Shown here piece by piece: positions 1 to 7,898 of a stretch of DNA of 12,157 bases (positions within the stretch are counted from its first letter, which is position 1; every line of letters begins with the position of its first letter). Where the stretch lies: positions 1 through 12,157 of the forward strand of contig JAQGPD010000173.1 in NCBI GenBank assembly GCA_028293305.1, read 5' to 3'. The stretch comes from Verrucomicrobiales bacterium. GTDB taxonomy: Bacteria; Verrucomicrobiota; Verrucomicrobiia; Verrucomicrobiales; V1-33. A program made the position numbers and the translations under genes. Under the pieces are notes generated by a model. It had not been told where the DNA came from, made no database searches, and worked only from the letters and a program-made list of their open reading frames with translations.

Positions 1-3000
1 GAAATTGTGATAGTGCAATTGTTGGAAGCCAAAGCCGTATGGCCCACCACGCCGGATACAACACCTGTGGAGGCGGAGATGGAAAGCCCCTCCGGCAGTC
101 CGGTGGCGGACCAGGAAAGCGCCTGTCCATCCGGATCCGAGCCGGCCAATGCCAGATTGACCGCGCTGCCGCGGGTGGTGGTCTGCGGACCGGGAGAGGT
201 CAAAGCCGGGGCCCGGTTGGGCTGCGGCCACGAGACGGAAATTTGGTTGGAGGCTGTATTGGGATTCCCTGCGGCGTCCGCCACTGCGGCGGCGGGCAGC
301 GACACGGTCACCGTGCCATATCCGGCGGGGGTGACGGTGAAGCTGTAGCTTGATCCCGATCCGACCGGGGCCGCCGCGGATCCGTTGGTCACGGCTAGCT
401 CTCCGGCATTGAGACCGGTGACGGATTCCGTGAAGGTAGCGCTGACGGTGAAGGCCCCGCTGATCGTCTGGCTTACGGTGGTCAAAGTCACCCCGGGCGA
501 CGTGGTGTCCGGCGGGGTGTAATGCACGGGCAGGGCATTCGAAATGGCATTGCCCATTCCTCCGGCACTGCTGGCGGAGTTGGCGGGCAGGGAAATATTT
601 ACCGTCCCCGGGGTCGACGGAACGACATGGATAACATAAGTATTTCCCCCGCCCGACAGGCTGGAGGCGGTGCCGTTGAGGATCAGGAAGTCGCTGGCTG
701 TCAAGCCGCTGACGGATTCTGAAAAGTTCGCTGCGACATCGAATGCGCCCGACACGACGCTGGAGCCGGTGGTCAGGACAAGCGTCGGTGCGCTTTGACC
801 GGAGATCGTCCAGGGGACCGTCACCGACACCGTGCTCCATCCGTCCGTGACGCTCAGCGTGGATGAATAGGAGCTGAGCGCGTTGGCGGAAATGGTCCCG
901 GAGATCAACCCGCTCGCGGGGTCTATGGCAAGGCCGGCGGGCAGGCCGGTCGCGGAAAATGTCAGGACGTCGCCGGTGGGGTCGGCGGCCGTCAGGGGCA
1001 GGCTGACAGCGGAGGCGCGGAATCGGGATTGGGATCCGGGATTCTCCAGCGTCGGCGGGAGAGCGCCGCCTTCCCGCAAAGTCAGGAACTGATTGGCCGG
1101 CACAGTGAGGATGTCATCGCTCGCGCCGGAGGGCCAGCGCACTCTCAGCCGCGTCGCGATGCCGGTGCCGCCCATGCCGAAGATTTGATTCTGGCTGTGG
1201 GAAACACCGTAGCCTTCGCCGCCCCGGACCTCGCGGGTCTGGGTGCCCCAGGGGCCGTGCAACTCGATCCGGGCACCGATGGCGGCGGCATTGGAGGCCA
1301 CGCCGCGCAGGCGGATCGAGAGAAAATTATTGCCATTGGATTGTGCCAGGAAGAGCTTGTCAGGACGGGCGGGCGCGGGAGTGTTATAAATGGAGGCATA
1401 ACCTGCATGGATGTCCGTGAAGCCGTCCCGGTTCAGGTCGCCCACCGCGCATGATTCCATCACCGTGGACAGGAATGGATTGGCCAGCAGGCTGAAGGTG
1501 CTGTTGCGGTTGTTGATCCACAGTTGTTGTTGCTCGCCCGTGAGCAGCAGGTCCGTCCAGCCATCATTGTTGAAGTCCCGGAACACCGTCTGGATGACGC
1601 GCCAATTCACGGAATTCATCCCGGCGGCCGCGGTAATGTTGGTGAAGGTGCCGTTGCCGTTGTTCCTCATCATATAACTGATGGCGCCGTGGTTCCCCAC
1701 ATAACAATCCATGTCGCCGTCGTTGTCGACGTCCCCGAAATCGGAGGCCCACGACTGCTCCCCGAAAGCCAGTCCGGCAGCGGGAGCGACGTCCGTGAAG
1801 GTGCCGTTTCCATTGTTGCGGAACAGCTGATTGATCCGGCGCGGATCCGTCATGCTGGAGGCGCCGAGACGGCATTTGGAAAGGTAAAGGTCCACGTCCC
1901 CGTCGTTGTCATAATCCGTCCAGACGATCCCGTAATTCCCGGAGTTGTCGCTGGGCGAGAGCGTCCTGGCATCGATCAGTGAGGCATCCGCGACGAAGGT
2001 GCCATTGCCGGTATTGCGGAACTTGGCGCTTTCGCCGTCGTCATGGCAGGCGAAGACATCCAGCCAACCGTCGCGATTGATATCCACAAACGCGGTCGCC
2101 TGCGCGAAGATGGAGGGCGTGGTGAGATTTGTCAGGCTGTAGGCCGTTCCGTTGGAGTTGGCCCGGTAATATTTCATGCCGTCGTAGTAACCTCCCACCA
2201 TGATATCGGGATAACCGTTATTGTCGGCGTCGCCCATGCACAACGCCCACTGATTCGCCCCGGCCGCGGTGCCCACGTCCTTGAAGGTGAAGGTGGCTCC
2301 GGCGGGTTTTTGATATTCGATGCGCACCTGCTTCGCGGCCAGGAGATGCACGATATCGTCCAGGCCATCACTGTTCATATCCGCCACGCCCATGGCCACG
2401 CCGCTGTAGGACGTGGGGGAGGAAAGCCGGGAAGTGCCGTCGAAAAAGGCGGTGGAGTTGGAAGTGGCCGGCGGCAGCACACTGATGGTCACCGTGGCTC
2501 CGGAGGATCCGCCGCGTCCATCCACGACGGTATAGCTGAAGGAAACCGTGCCGGTGAAGCCGTTAGCAGGAGTGAAGCGGTATTGATTGCCTGCCAGGGC
2601 GCTGACAAATCCCGAGGCCGGTGCCGTGAAGCTGGACGCCGTCAAGGCATCACCGTCGGGGTCGCTGTCATTCGCCAGAACGCTGAGGGTGACCGGCGTG
2701 TTCATCGGGGTGCCGGCCTCATCATTCACTGCCAGCGGGCTGCGATTGGCGGCGGGCGGCGGCTCAATGGCGAGACCGTTGATCCACGCGGTGAGGGTGC
2801 TCACGGCGAGGGTGTCCACGGTGTTCCTTCCGATAGGCGGCATCTGATGCAATCCGTTCACGCTGAGACGCTGGTGCATCACGCTGTTCAGCGTGCTCCG
2901 GGGGGCGATGATCCTGGCGTCCGGCAGGCCGAGGTCGTAGAGGACACTGCCGTTGATGATGTTCTGTTGGCTGAGGGGCGTGGCCAGGCGGGCATCGAAT

Positions 3001-3947
3001 CCGGCGGAAAGGTTGGCGGGATTTCCCGGATAGTGGCAATGGGCGCAATTGGAATCCAGGTAGGATCTTACCCGGTGCTCAAGTGATTGGGACGTGTCCG
3101 TCAGAAAGGCGGATTTTGGATAGGTGGCAATAGCGGATTCCGTCAGGGCAGGGGAGAAAAGATTGAGGTGATTCAGGGTCCTGAGCTGGTTGTCCGATCG
3201 GCCCGTGCCAGGGTAGGTGAAGAGACCATTCAGCTGCTGGGTGCGCGCCCCGAGCACCCGGCCGGCACCGGCGTTGTGACAGGTGCGGCAGTCCGCCCGG
3301 CTGGGGAAAGTCCAAATCTGGCTGCGGGTCCCACCAGTCGATGTGATGATGGTCACGGGAGTGCTGTCCCCGTCCGGCAGAAGGTCCGCATCGCTGCCAT
3401 CGGCGCGCCAACGATAGGTGATTCCGTAATAAACATCGTCCTCCCCGTGGACCAGAAACCGGGTTTCCATGCGCCGAACGATGGTTTGGTTGGAGTCGTT
3501 CACCGGCAGATCGAATTGTTTTACGAGCACCGCGCCCTTGGGGAACAACCAGGAACCGTTCACGGAAAAGGCGATCTGCTCGGCGGCGGTGTCGGCGGTG
3601 CCGTCATTGGGAATCGCCATCCATCGATTTTTGATCGCCCCATCCGTCCAGAGCGGGGCATTCACATTGAATGGGATCAGTCCGTTCCGTGGCGAAAGCG
3701 TAGTCAGACTCGTGAAAGCGCCGACCTGGGAAAGCAAAGCGGGCGGCTGGGCCGTGCCGGAGGAGCCGGGCGTAGTGGCCGGCAATTTGTTATCCAGAAA
3801 TTTGCCAATCGGCTGCAAGGCGTCCAATCCGTAGGACTGAGCACGTGAATTTCCCATAAGGCCCATCCACAGTGCTGTGATAATAAGCAAATTACGGATT
3901 TGCCGAAGTTCAAATTCACGAATCATAAATGCGATAATCCCCATCAT
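1..3947 (-). CDS. Giant exported diheme cytochrome c / FG-GAP propeller / ASPIC-UnbV / Ig-repeat protein (3' end beyond window)
   Basis: Reading the reverse complement from ATG 3947 gives 1315 uninterrupted codons to the left edge, so the C-terminus is missing. Residues 8-36 form a signal peptide (Arg-rich start, LLIITALWMGLMG core, cut after SRA). Residues about 37-400 resemble the TIGR03806/SO2930-type diheme cytochrome family: 'GLIPFNVNAPLWTDGA' near 85, CRTCH at 220, CAHCH at 301, and Met369 in HQMPPIGR as a possible haem ligand. Residues about 409-492 are a cadherin/Ig-like domain (NDSDPDGD). Seven DxDxDG-type loops at 523, 573, 622, 678, 739, 791 and 837 indicate a seven-bladed FG-GAP/VCBS propeller. 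An ASPIC/UnbV domain follows (about 875-958, REVRGGEGYG, RWPSG). Then come a He_PIG-type Ig domain (966-1050), two similar Ig-like domains (1053-1146, 1147-1243) and a second He_PIG domain running off the edge. Starts at 3944 or 3926 are equally possible; 3926 gives the more typical signal peptide. No clear ribosome site is seen. Probably secreted or surface-attached; substrate unknown. Confidence 0.93.
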   Translation of the reverse strand, partial: MMGIIAFMIREFELRQIRNLLIITALWMGLMGNSRAQSYGLDALQPIGKFLDNKLPATTPGSSGTAQPPALLSQVGAFTSLTTLSPRNGLIPFNVNAPLWTDGAIKNRWMAIPNDGTADTAAEQIAFSVNGSWLFPKGAVLVKQFDLPVNDSNQTIVRRMETRFLVHGEDDVYYGITYRWRADGSDADLLPDGDSTPVTIITSTGGTRSQIWTFPSRADCRTCHNAGAGRVLGARTQQLNGLFTYPGTGRSDNQLRTLNHLNLFSPALTESAIATYPKSAFLTDTSQSLEHRVRSYLDSNCAHCHYPGNPANLSAGFDARLATPLSQQNIINGSVLYDLGLPDARIIAPRSTLNSVMHQRLSVNGLHQMPPIGRNTVDTLAVSTLTAWINGLAIEPPPAANRSPLAVNDEAGTPMNTPVTLSVLANDSDPDGDALTASSFTAPASGFVSALAGNQYRFTPANGFTGTVSFSYTVVDGRGGSSGATVTISVLPPATSNSTAFFDGTSRLSSPTSYSGVAMGVADMNSDGLDDIVHLLAAKQVRIEYQKPAGATFTFKDVGTAAGANQWALCMGDADNNGYPDIMVGGYYDGMKYYRANSNGTAYSLTNLTTPSIFAQATAFVDINRDGWLDVFACHDDGESAKFRNTGNGTFVADASLIDARTLSPSDNSGNYGIVWTDYDNDGDVDLYLSKCRLGASSMTDPRRINQLFRNNGNGTFTDVAPAAGLAFGEQSWASDFGDVDNDGDMDCYVGNHGAISYMMRNNGNGTFTNITAAAGMNSVNWRVIQTVFRDFNNDGWTDLLLTGEQQQLWINNRNSTFSLLANPFLSTVMESCAVGDLNRDGFTDIHAGYASIYNTPAPARPDKLFLAQSNGNNFLSIRLRGVASNAAAIGARIELHGPWGTQTREVRGGEGYGVSHSQNQIFGMGGTGIATRLRVRWPSGASDDILTVPANQFLTLREGGALPPTLENPGSQSRFRASAVSLPLTAADPTGDVLTFSATGLPAGLAIDPASGLISGTISANALSSYSSTLSVTDGWSTVSVTVPWTISGQSAPTLVLTTGSSVVSGAFDVAANFSESVSGLTASDFLILNGTASSLSGGGNTYVIHVVPSTPGTVNISLPANSASSAGGMGNAISNALPVHYTPPDTTSPGVTLTTVSQTISGAFTVSATFTESVTGLNAGELAVTNGSAAAPVGSGSSYSFTVTPAGYGTVTVSLPAAAVADAAGNPNTASNQISVSWPQPNRAPALTSPGPQTTTRGSAVNLALAGSDPDGQALSWSATGLPEGLSISASTGVVSGVVGHTALASNNCTITI
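1491..2022 (-). repeat. Degenerate coding repeats encoding N-G-N-G-T-F strands of the propeller
   Basis: Four similar segments lie near 1492-1516, 1641-1665, 1794-1822 and 1993-2022. On the plus strand each reads roughly GAAGGTGCCGTTGCCGTTGTT. On the coding strand they encode RNNGNGTF, RNTGNGTF or NRNSTF, each followed by the next propeller blade. They are expected products of blade duplication in FG-GAP proteins rather than a mobile or regulatory repeat. Confidence 0.7.
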
Positions 3948-3987
3948 TGACTGAATATGATGTTATGTCAATATGGATCGTGTAGTA

Positions 3988-3993
3988 ATTATA
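3988..3993 (-). promoter_or_regulatory. Possible -10 element ahead of the cytochrome/FG-GAP gene
   Basis: The minus strand reads TATAAT here, about 40 bases upstream of the ATG at 3947, within an AT-rich patch (about 3940-4020) that stands out from the GC-rich surroundings. No good -35 box sits at the usual spacing (ATAGTA at 4011-4016). Two direct copies of TGGTTA (plus strand 3996-4001 and 4007-4012), 11 bases apart, lie in the spacer and -35 area and could be a regulator site. An independent promoter would mean the gene is not solely co-transcribed with the haloperoxidase-like gene upstream. Confidence 0.3.
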
Positions 3994-4094
3994 TTTGGTT
4001 AAGAAATGGTTACTATTTCCAAGTGCCAACCACCGACCACTCCAGAGTCCGCTTTGTCCTTTCCCGACTGGCTTCCTTCCTGCTGCTCAGCACT

Positions 4095-6149
4095 TCAGGG
4101 CCGGCGCACCACCCGGAAATGGCGCGCGGTCGCGGGGGACGACGGGGCCTTGTAAATTGTTTCCGTCCGGGCAGCTTGCCCGAACTGGGTAAGATCCTCC
4201 CAGCCGGCAAGGGTTTCGGAAGTTTGCACCTTATAATATAGGCCGGGAGTGGATGGCCATTTCAATTCCCATTCGCCGGGAGCGGATTCGTGGAGCGCGA
4301 CCGAAAATGTTTCGCTCAGAATGGAACCATCAAAATATTTGGCGGACTGGGTGAGGGCCGCCGTGGCGCATTTGGAACCCATCACCCGACCCGGGAGGTC
4401 GTCGCACGCGAAGTGGATCCCTCCGAAAATGCGGGATTGGCCGGCCTGGTCGGCGGCGTCGTAATACGTGGCCCATTGCAAGGTGACACTGCTTTGTGGT
4501 CCTGCCTCGAATTCCAAGCCGCCGGGCGCCACGGTGTGGGTGGCGAGGCCCCCGGGAAAAAATGGGGAACCTGTCCACTGGGCCAGCACCTCGGCGGCGG
4601 CGCGGCTGAATCCGCTATGGCCAGAAACGTAACCCGCGAAAGCGGGGGTGACAAATGTGGTTTTTTGATAGGGAACCCAGGCTTCCGGCAGGATCCAGCG
4701 GGCCCCGCTGAACGAGGTTTCCGGAGTGGCGGGAGCACCGGGCCATGCGAGAATGGCCACCTTGCCGACAAAACCGAACAAATCGGCGTGCCTCGCGCCG
4801 GGGGCGGAGGATTCGTCGGTGATCAGCTCGATCAATCCCGGGACCAGCGGCAGGCCCATGGGATCATAGGATGGCAAAAGCGGATCCGTGCATTGTCCCC
4901 GTTGACCCATATAACGGATAGCGCTGATGGGCCTGACAAAATCGTATTTGCGTTTGCAGCCCCACACGGAGACGGCGGCATTGTGGACGGCAGCATTCAG
5001 GGTGAAGTAAAGTTTGACGTCCCATTCCAGGGCATCAATCGCCGGGCCACTGCCTCCAGGACGGTATTCGGTCAGCGCATCGGTGACTTTGTTGGCGATG
5101 ACATTCCAATGCCCGGGCGGTGTTTCGGACTTGGGTCCGTCCGCCCAGAATTCCGCCAGGACTCTTTGATAGTCCGCGCGCGGAACCACATTCGCCGGAT
5201 AGGGCAGCCCGGTGACCGGGTTCACTGCATGACCGGCACCATCATTCTGACCGAGGGAATTGTTTCCAGTGGAGCCGGGGGAAAGATTCACGGTCGCGGG
5301 ATCCGCGGGATCCATCCGCGAGCTGGCGCGGATCAGTTCCACGATGCATTCCTTGAAATAGGCACCGCCCGCGCCGCCCAGCTGGGGAGGCGCGCCGGGA
5401 TCGAAACAGACATCGTCCGGGTGATCCCGGAAAAGCCCGAACGCCCGCACTCCGTTCCATTGCGAACCCACAAAACGTTGAACCGGAGAGGCCGGCAGTC
5501 CATTCTGGGTGGCGGCATTCTGGAACTGCAGCGGCTGCCAGCGATTGGGATCCACCATTTCCACGCCGGGCAGCCAGGCCTTCAGCGGGGTGTTGAGGGA
5601 TTGATAGGTGGTGTCCAGATAGCTCGCGGGTTCGTCAGATCCGTCATCCAAGCTGAAAGAGAGCAGGTGGGCTGCGATGCGGTTCCCCAAAGCGGAGGGG
5701 GAGGGACCTACGGTGCCGGTGTTATTGATATCAAATCCCAGGGCCGCCATCCGCTGGTCCATGGAGGAGTATATATGCAGGACGTTCGCGGACTGCGCGA
5801 AGCGTGCCCTCAAAATCCGATAGGAAGCATAACTGATCGCCTCCCGCCGGGCGGCGGCGGGGTCGGAGGAGAAAGCTTTTTCGTGGTGGAGATACCCCGT
5901 GGCATTGGCATCATAAGCCGCCCAGGCGTCCCACATGGCCGTGGAGAGATGATGCAGATTCCGGGCATGAACCGGCGGATTTGGAAAATCCAGCCGGATG
6001 GCGGCGAGGATTTCCTCATCCCAATCCCTCGCAATACTGGCGGCCCCTGCGTGGATCGGATGGAACAATGCCCCTATAAATGATAGGGCGGCTAAGACAC
6101 CCGGGCGGGGGAATTGGCGACCTAAACAGCGTTTTCCCGAAATAGACAT
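4095..6149 (-). CDS. Exported vanadium-dependent haloperoxidase-like protein (PAP2 superfamily)
   Basis: 684 residues. Residues 1 to about 37 look like a signal peptide (LAALSFIGALFHPIHAGA), so it acts outside the cytoplasm. The vanadate/phosphate site of the vanadium haloperoxidase/PAP2 superfamily is complete: W396-x2-K399-x6-R406-P407 (KRKYDFVRP), S509-G510-H511, and S572-R573-x5-H579-x3-D583 (SRIFGGIHFACDD). Compared with fungal vanadium chloroperoxidase, these match Trp350, Lys353, Arg360, Ser402, Gly403, His404, Arg490 and the vanadate-bound His496. Phe504 aligns with Phe397 of that enzyme. The usual PSGH is VSGH here. By family, it would oxidise halide with hydrogen peroxide; acid phosphatase activity is the alternative. 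Residues about 615-684 form an extra domain (YYKVQTSETLAGW) typical of exported verrucomicrobial proteins, perhaps for sorting. The diheme cytochrome gene follows 147 bases downstream on the same strand. No ribosome site is evident at ATG 6149. Confidence 0.92.
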   Translation of the reverse strand: MSISGKRCLGRQFPRPGVLAALSFIGALFHPIHAGAASIARDWDEEILAAIRLDFPNPPVHARNLHHLSTAMWDAWAAYDANATGYLHHEKAFSSDPAAARREAISYASYRILRARFAQSANVLHIYSSMDQRMAALGFDINNTGTVGPSPSALGNRIAAHLLSFSLDDGSDEPASYLDTTYQSLNTPLKAWLPGVEMVDPNRWQPLQFQNAATQNGLPASPVQRFVGSQWNGVRAFGLFRDHPDDVCFDPGAPPQLGGAGGAYFKECIVELIRASSRMDPADPATVNLSPGSTGNNSLGQNDGAGHAVNPVTGLPYPANVVPRADYQRVLAEFWADGPKSETPPGHWNVIANKVTDALTEYRPGGSGPAIDALEWDVKLYFTLNAAVHNAAVSVWGCKRKYDFVRPISAIRYMGQRGQCTDPLLPSYDPMGLPLVPGLIELITDESSAPGARHADLFGFVGKVAILAWPGAPATPETSFSGARWILPEAWVPYQKTTFVTPAFAGYVSGHSGFSRAAAEVLAQWTGSPFFPGGLATHTVAPGGLEFEAGPQSSVTLQWATYYDAADQAGQSRIFGGIHFACDDLPGRVMGSKCATAALTQSAKYFDGSILSETFSVALHESAPGEWELKWPSTPGLYYKVQTSETLAGWEDLTQFGQAARTETIYKAPSSPATARHFRVVRRP

Positions 6150-6456
6150 GAACGAAAAGAGAATAGCGGTGAGGAAGGTGTGAATAAACCGGCGTGGCGG
6201 AGGTTGGGCGGGCTTTTGTAATTTCCATGATTCCGGGCCAAAATCAATGCTGATCGCGGTTATTGGTCGTTCATAACATCTGGTTCATCCCGCGGAAGCA
6301 GGGGTTTGGGCCGGGCTGGTTCCGGTTCAGCGCATTATGGGTGTATAAAAAACCCCCGGAAAATGCGGAAAAAGTAAACAACAGCATAAAATGCGCAGTG
6401 TTGAGCAAGCGATGCGAGGACAGGGGGCGGGAATGGATCGTGGTTCTGCCATTCCT
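6150..6456. other. Divergent intergenic region between the haloperoxidase-like and beta-barrel genes
   Basis: This 307-base stretch separates two divergent start codons and should hold promoters for both. On the plus strand I see TATAAA at 6344-6349 and an A-rich tract at 6364-6392, but no convincing -35 partner. A short GGGT/ACCC stem (6339-6342 with 6352-6355) brackets the TATAAA. On the minus strand no good promoter pair was found. No coding frame here shows protein-like composition, and no RNA gene is apparent. Confidence 0.5.
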
Positions 6457-7347
6457 ATGAATACCAAACCATTGACCAGTCTCCTCCTCGCCACCACGCT
6501 CGTCGCCGCCCAGGCCGGAACCATTGCTTCCAAAGCTCCGGTTCCTCCCGCGGTGCCCACGGGTGACTGGCTGGCCGAGACGATCACTCCGGTCACCAAC
6601 CCAGTCTTTTTTGAAGATCCCGTCATCCGCAGTGAAGTGCGCCCCATCTTCATGCATCACCGCATTGATGGTGGTTTCGCGACCGGCGCCGGCGATGTGA
6701 ATCTTTATGCGCTGCAATTGCGTTATGCCCTGACCGACCGCTTGGCGATCATCGCGACCAAGGACGGATATATTGATATCAGTCTCGACAGCGGCGCGGA
6801 ATACGGCGGTTGGGGCGATGTCGCCCTCGGCTTGAAATACGCCCTCGTGGACGACCGCGCGAATGAGTTCATCCTGACACCCGGCTTCACCTTCGAGATC
6901 CCCATGGGCAATCGCGAGGTCTTCCAGGGCAACGGCAGCGGCGAACTGAATCTGTTCGTCTCCGCGGCCAAGGGTTTTGGAAAACTCCATCTCACCGGCA
7001 ACACCGGCGTGCGCGTGCCCTTCGACACCAGCGAGGAAAGCACCATTCTTCACTACAGCGCGATGCTGGACTATCGCATCTGTTCCTGGTTCCAACCATT
7101 TGTCAGTGTGACCGGCCTGACCGTTCTGGATGCGGGCAATGCGATGGGCCTGGACACGGAGGGATATGATCTCATCAACTTCGGCAGCTCCAATTCCAGC
7201 GGTGAAACGCAGGTGGTCATCGGCGGCGGTTTCCGCAGCCAGCTCACTTCATCGCTGAGCTTCGGCGTGGCTTATGAAAAAGCCGTCACCGAGCCCCAGG
7301 GCTTGTTTGACGACCGCATCACCGCCGACCTTTGCTGGAGATTCTAG
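6457..7347 (+). CDS. Probable outer-membrane beta-barrel protein
   Basis: 296 residues from ATG 6457. The N-terminus is a signal peptide (MNTKPLTSLLLATTLVAAQA, cut after about residue 20). The rest shows alternating polar/hydrophobic strands broken by Gly/Asp/Asn turns (for example VNLYALQLRYALTDRLAI, WGDVALGLKYALVDD, TQVVIGGGFRSQLTSSLSFG) and ends in an aromatic residue (LCWRF), the usual C-terminal signal for barrel insertion. It resembles small barrels annotated as 'transporter' or the phenol MetA-degradation type, but I cannot assign a substrate. An upstream in-frame ATG at 6433 has a better purine-rich ribosome site (GGGGGCGGGA directly before it) and would add eight residues; 6457 gives the cleaner signal peptide. 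The gene is divergent from the haloperoxidase-like gene and is followed by a terminator, so it is probably monocistronic. Confidence 0.8.
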   Translation: MNTKPLTSLLLATTLVAAQAGTIASKAPVPPAVPTGDWLAETITPVTNPVFFEDPVIRSEVRPIFMHHRIDGGFATGAGDVNLYALQLRYALTDRLAIIATKDGYIDISLDSGAEYGGWGDVALGLKYALVDDRANEFILTPGFTFEIPMGNREVFQGNGSGELNLFVSAAKGFGKLHLTGNTGVRVPFDTSEESTILHYSAMLDYRICSWFQPFVSVTGLTVLDAGNAMGLDTEGYDLINFGSSNSSGETQVVIGGGFRSQLTSSLSFGVAYEKAVTEPQGLFDDRITADLCWRF

Positions 7348-7382
7348 CATCACTTTGAGGGAGAGGTCCCTTGGTTACAGCG

Positions 7383-7424
7383 TCCGTCGGCAGGCTTTGC
7401 TCTGCCGGCGGATTCTGGTTTTAT
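7383..7424 (+). terminator. Intrinsic terminator after the beta-barrel gene
   Basis: An 11-base-pair stem pairs 7383-7393 (TCCGTCGGCAG) with 7402-7412 (CTGCCGGCGGA), with one G-T wobble and an 8-base loop. A moderately T-rich tail (TTCTGGTTTT) follows. It begins 35 bases after the stop codon at 7345-7347 and separates that gene from cutA. No comparable T-run exists on the other side, so it acts on plus-strand transcripts. Confidence 0.75.
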
Positions 7425-7547
7425 GGGGATGGGTTTTGTTGACCGGTCCGCCAAAAAACAGGGAATGGGACCACCAAAACCGGCGGGCACAATGCGGTTA
7501 TTTTGCAGGCTGGCGGTGTGGGCGGAGCCGGGTTATGAGTGCGGCTT

Positions 7548-7898
7548 ATGAATGTGCTGATGGTGCAATGTGTTTTTCCTGTCGACTTTCCGCTGCATGC
7601 GCTGGCGGGGGAAATCGTGGAGCTGGGCCTTGCGGCTTGTTGTCAGGTGGGCGCGCCGATGACTTCGTTTTACCGATGGGAAGGGCGGACGGAGACTGCC
7701 GGGGAAGTGACGCTGACCTGCAAAACCACGGTCGCCTGTTGGCCCGGGTTACGCGATTTTCTACTAAAACGGCATTCCTATCAAGTGCCGGAAATCCTGG
7801 CGCTTCCCGTCCGGGCGGGGAATGCCGGTTATCTTGAATGGGTGGAGGCGGCTTGTTCCGCGGGTGCGCCCGAGGAGCCGGGAAAGCCACTAACCTGA
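7548..7898 (+). CDS. cutA: CutA-family divalent-cation tolerance protein
   Basis: 116 residues from ATG 7548, close to the usual family length of about 105-115. The conserved CutA core is present in order: ELGLAACC (residues 25-32), the SFYRWEG strand (40-46), EVTLTCKT (53-60), HSYQVPEILALPV (76-88) and the terminal YLEWV (95-99). CutA proteins form cytosolic trimers related to PII signal proteins and have been linked to copper and other divalent-metal tolerance, though their exact role is unsettled. GTG 7539 would add three residues; no strong ribosome site favours either start. The last bases overlap the end of the convergent ABM-domain gene. A short tail rich in Ala, Glu and Pro (AGAPEEPGKPLT) extends past the core. 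Confidence 0.93.
   Translation: MNVLMVQCVFPVDFPLHALAGEIVELGLAACCQVGAPMTSFYRWEGRTETAGEVTLTCKTTVACWPGLRDFLLKRHSYQVPEILALPVRAGNAGYLEWVEAACSAGAPEEPGKPLT

Noticed and set aside
2043..3086. 347-codon plus-strand open frame opposite the cytochrome/FG-GAP gene
   Set aside because: Low-complexity Gly/Val/His/Arg composition and no start signal; the minus strand carries both CxxCH motifs and the Ca-binding loops here.
4021..4095. AAGTGC/GCACTT inverted repeat flanking the haloperoxidase-like stop
   Set aside because: Only six bases per arm with a loop of more than 60 bases; expected by chance and not a plausible terminator.
4290..6083. 597-codon plus-strand open frame opposite the haloperoxidase-like gene
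   Set aside because: Its translation is Gly/Arg-rich without recognisable motifs, whereas the minus strand encodes a signal peptide and the full catalytic signature. Long antisense frames are expected in GC-rich genes.
6271..7095. 274-codon minus-strand open frame opposite the beta-barrel gene
   Set aside because: The plus strand has a signal peptide, alternating strand pattern and C-terminal Phe; the antisense product has no protein-like features.
7274..7837. 187-codon plus-strand open frame across the beta-barrel end and cutA
   Set aside because: It overlaps two well-supported genes and the terminator, and its translation is Cys/Gly/Arg-rich without family motifs.
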